Source: Thecaphora thlaspeos (taxonomy: Eukaryota > Basidiomycota > Ustilaginomycetes > Urocystidales > Glomosporiaceae). From it: a stretch of DNA of 64,000 nt. Numbering within the stretch: the stretch's first letter is position 1; every line of letters starts with the position of its first letter. The position numbers and the translations under genes are program-made. This document shows positions 58,861 to 64,000 of this stretch, piece after piece. The notes beneath the pieces were generated by a model. The model saw nothing but the letters and a program-made list of their open reading frames with translations. It ran no database searches and had not been told where the DNA came from. The stretch covers positions 1,178,001 to 1,242,000 of the forward strand of contig UWYS01000003.1 of the NCBI GenBank assembly GCA_900291925.1. Direction: 5' to 3'.

Positions 58861-60183
58861 ATGTCGTACGCCAAGGCCTTCGGGCAGGCCATCCAGCGCT
58901 CGCTCAAAATGGCGCGAGACGAAACGGTCAAGAGTAGGTCGCCACTCAGCCGCCCGCCTCTCTGCCCTAACGACCCATCGTCCACGCCGCTTCGCTGACG
59001 CACCTCCCCGCTTGTCCCCTTTCTCGTTGCTCGTTCTTCTTCACACGTCCATCTTCCCCCCTCACCGCTGCCGCAGTGATGAGGATGGATGTCTCGCCTT
59101 CCTCGAGGAACCAGGGCGCCCTCCTCATCTACGCCCTTACCTCGCAGCAGCACCTGGCAGATTTCGCGACGGGTGCCGACTCGGATATCGGCGGCCTATC
59201 GCAGTGCCGCCTCGCCCTCGACGAGAGCAGCAAGGGCCGCTTCTTTGGGACCCTCAGCTCCCAGGTCCCGCGCGGCAGCAAGATCGAACGTAGCGGCTAC
59301 GCCGGCTTCCGCAACCGCAACCGGCCCACCCTCTTTGGCAACCAGTGCTGGGACACCACCGTCCACCCTTACCTCGCCCTCAGGGTCCGCAACAAGCTCG
59401 CAAAGCGGCCGCTACCCAGCGTTGCCGCAGCCTCCACCTCACCCTCGTCGTCGTCGTCCAGTGCAGACGTCTCTTCGTCATCGGGCAGCCACCACTCGCT
59501 GCGCGCCGCACTACACGCCAATGACCCTTCGGGCCCGGCAGCCTCGCGTGCCATCCACGCCCTAGGTCTCGGCAGAAAGGAACCGCCGAGTCCCAAGTTC
59601 TTTGTCAACATCCAGACCGACGGTCCCGTGACGAGCGACCTCTTCCAGCACAGGCTTTACCTCGACGAGAGCAAAGGTTCCGAATGGCAGACGGTCCTGG
59701 TAAGCAGGGGCGATCTGGCGTGCTGCACTTCCTCTCTTTCTCTGGCAGAACCTTGCTGATCATCGGTCCGCCTGTTCCATCTGCCTGGTATCCTCATGCC
59801 ACCAGATTCCGCTCGATGATTTTGTCCTGACCAACACGGGCCAGGTAGCCCACTCACAGGTGTCGATGATGCGCGAAAAGGTGCGGACGGTGGGCATCTC
59901 TGCAGTGCTAGACATGCCCACGCCGCCATCGGCCACGCCCGCGCCGAGCAAGGACGCTCCGCCCTCATCGCTCTCGAGCCGCGACGGCAGCAGGCAGTCG
60001 ACGACCGAAGGCGAGGAGGACGACTGGCTGGTCGACGGCGGCCTGGGAAGGGACAGCAACGCGGCGGACGAGGCGCAGAGGGGAAACAAGCGAGGGGCGA
60101 CGTTCAACTTTGACCTCGGTCTCGAGTCGGTCTACGCCGTCGGCGAGATCGAAGAGGCCACCGCCCTGTTTGGCGGCGTCTGA
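58861..60183 (+). CDS. CIA30: Complex I assembly factor CIA30/NDUFAF1
   Basis: Chaperone-like factor for assembly of the membrane arm of complex I. Exons 58861-58933, 59077-59699 and 59806-60183 give 357 residues. After a short N-terminal segment (MSYAKAFGQAIQRSLKMARD), a CIA30-type beta-sandwich is seen: CRLALDESSKGRFFGTLSSQ, RSGYAGFRNRNRPTLFGNQC with the conserved W/D that follows, and DDFVLTNTGQVAHSQVSMMR. The FVLTNTG...MMREKVRTVGISAV block marks the family end. A Ser/Asp-rich insert ([18 protein letters not shown]) interrupts the middle and an acidic tail (EGEEDDWLVDGG) follows. The exon 1 end is short (24 codons) but preserves frame. The window also carries the complex I 30 kDa subunit at 49350. 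Confidence 0.93.
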
Positions 60184-61200
60184 TCGTGCGACGGTCAGGC
60201 GCAGATTTGTTGTAGGTGGTACCCGGCGACTCGGCAGAAGCTACCTTGATGCCTTTGCAACGTTGCTGTGCGACTACAAGCCGAATCAAGAGTCGTATCG
60301 CCAGCAAGACTGCGGGCTGTCACTATTCCACGTGATGCAGGGTCGGTTCGCGCTGCCCTTGACGAGTGAGACGGTACCGTCGATGACGCTGCCTGCCTCG
60401 GTCTTATTTGCGAAGAGTTTAAGCTTCTTGCTCTCTTTGCCGCTGTCTTTGCTGTTGGCCGCGGCCTTGGTCCTTGACCTTGACGTTATCCTGGCGTGCG
60501 GCTTGGATGAAATGGGTGACTGAAGCCGGACCGAAGATCCTGGCCAATCATGCCAAACTGCTTCGTTGGCAGCTGGAGCGGTACCTGGCTTGTCGGTTGG
60601 GGACATGCGGCAGGTACCACGTCTGTTGGCCTCGAACGCATTTTAGAGGCACGCTTCGGTCTGTCGGTCGAGGTGTGTCAGGGCGCGCGTCGCGTAGATG
60701 AGCAGCGGCCAACCAGAGGCGGAAAGGGGGCCAGACGCGGACGCGCGCGAGGAAGAGACACGCAACACACAGGATGTGCAGGGCAGGGCCGACAAGGGAC
60801 GAGCACCGAGCAAAGGCCAGGCAGGCCTCTCGAGTGACGCCTGCCTCCCTCCTAAGCCCTTCCTCTTCTCCATCTCCATCTCCATCTCCTCGTCTGCGTC
60901 CTCATCCTCCTCATCACCGCCAACGACTTTCCTTCACACCCTCTCCCCTTTCCTGCACTACCACATCTGCACGTCTCATCCGCTCATACCGCACCCGTCT
61001 CCCTCTCGTGCTCTTGTCCTCATCCGTTTACCCGCTTCCGTCTCCTGCGCCGCCCGCCAAGCGCAACGCAAGCCCACGTCTACGCTGAGAGCAACGGTCC
61101 ACCGGTACAACGGATCCAGGACGGCCCACTCTCGCTTCGGCTGGTACCGTAGAAACAGCACAAACATACTCCGTGCGCCACCAGCACCCCCACCGTCACC
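60184..61200. other. Intergenic: MCM3 promoter and leader
   Basis: 1,017 bp between CIA30 and MCM3. The right part is CT-rich with a CTCCAT-type repeat near 60,868-60,890, likely leader. Open frames reaching the MCM3 start have no motifs. It holds ACGCG words described separately. Confidence 0.55.
60686..60745. promoter_or_regulatory. Cluster of MCB-like ACGCG words upstream of MCM3
   Basis: Direct reading finds CGCGT at 60686-60690 and 60691-60695 and ACGCG at 60735-60739 and 60741-60745. ACGCG is the core of the MluI cell-cycle box bound by MBF, the G1/S regulator of MCM genes in yeasts. The distance to the ATG (about 455-515 bp) is long, but a leader of unknown length lies between. It could also be chance in GC-rich DNA. 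Confidence 0.35.

Positions 61201-64000
<2,800 letters not shown>

Overview
The window is GC-rich nuclear DNA from a fungus, most likely a basidiomycete; the gene set and short-intron style suggest Ustilaginomycotina, but I cannot fix the order or species. The evidence is many multi-exon genes with short introns (about 55-200 nt, one 506 nt; GTRAGT/GTGCGT donors, CTNAC branch points, YAG acceptors) and core eukaryotic proteins: Mtr10, Vps4, a Vps3-type CORVET subunit, Met22, Bck1, Spf27, the 30 kDa complex I subunit, Cut8/Sts1, CIA30 and Mcm3. I traced exon junctions by hand for nearly all genes and checked that the reading frame closes across each one.

Layout, left to right. 1-3217 (-): the 5' part of a large conserved fungal protein that runs off the left edge. 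5096-9106 (-): MTR10 nuclear import receptor. 9871-12297 (-): VPS4 AAA ATPase, divergent from 12943-17277 (+), a VPS3-like CORVET subunit; this pairs two endosomal genes across one short promoter region. 17932-19850 (+): conserved fungal membrane-associated protein of unknown role. 20527-20911 (-): a two-exon, 78-residue TOM6-like mitochondrial outer-membrane protein. 21340-22878 (-): DIC1-type mitochondrial dicarboxylate carrier. 24890-26677 (-): C2H2 zinc-finger protein. 28411-31305 (-): paxillin-like LIM protein. 33997-35423 (-): MET22/HAL2 phosphatase with a possible mitochondrial presequence. 36275-37181: a non-autonomous Fot1/pogo-type DNA transposon with long inverted ends and a TA duplication. 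38767-45507 (+): BCK1 MAPKKK of about 2,130 residues. 47419-47675: a 257-bp near-perfect hairpin MITE, also flanked by TA. 47956-48967 (-): SPF27/BCAS2 splicing factor, divergent from 49350-50868 (+), the 30 kDa complex I subunit. 51510-54957 (-): a P-loop NTPase-like protein resembling the fungal RHS/Crinkler-type family, probably decaying. 56162-58169 (-): CUT8/STS1 proteasome-tethering protein, divergent from 58861-60183 (+), the complex I assembly factor CIA30. 61201-64000 (+): MCM3, cut by the right edge.

Themes. Several genes serve endosomal sorting (VPS4, VPS3) and mitochondria (TOM6-like, DIC1, 30 kDa subunit, CIA30, perhaps MET22); the rest are housekeeping or signalling. The accessory signals are the two TA-flanked inverted-repeat elements, the RHS/Crinkler-like locus, a 9-bp palindrome-like motif (GTACAGTAC) that recurs only in intergenic DNA, and GCCATC-type repeats upstream of three minus-strand genes. 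I saw no CRISPR array, tRNA, rRNA or obvious viral sequence.
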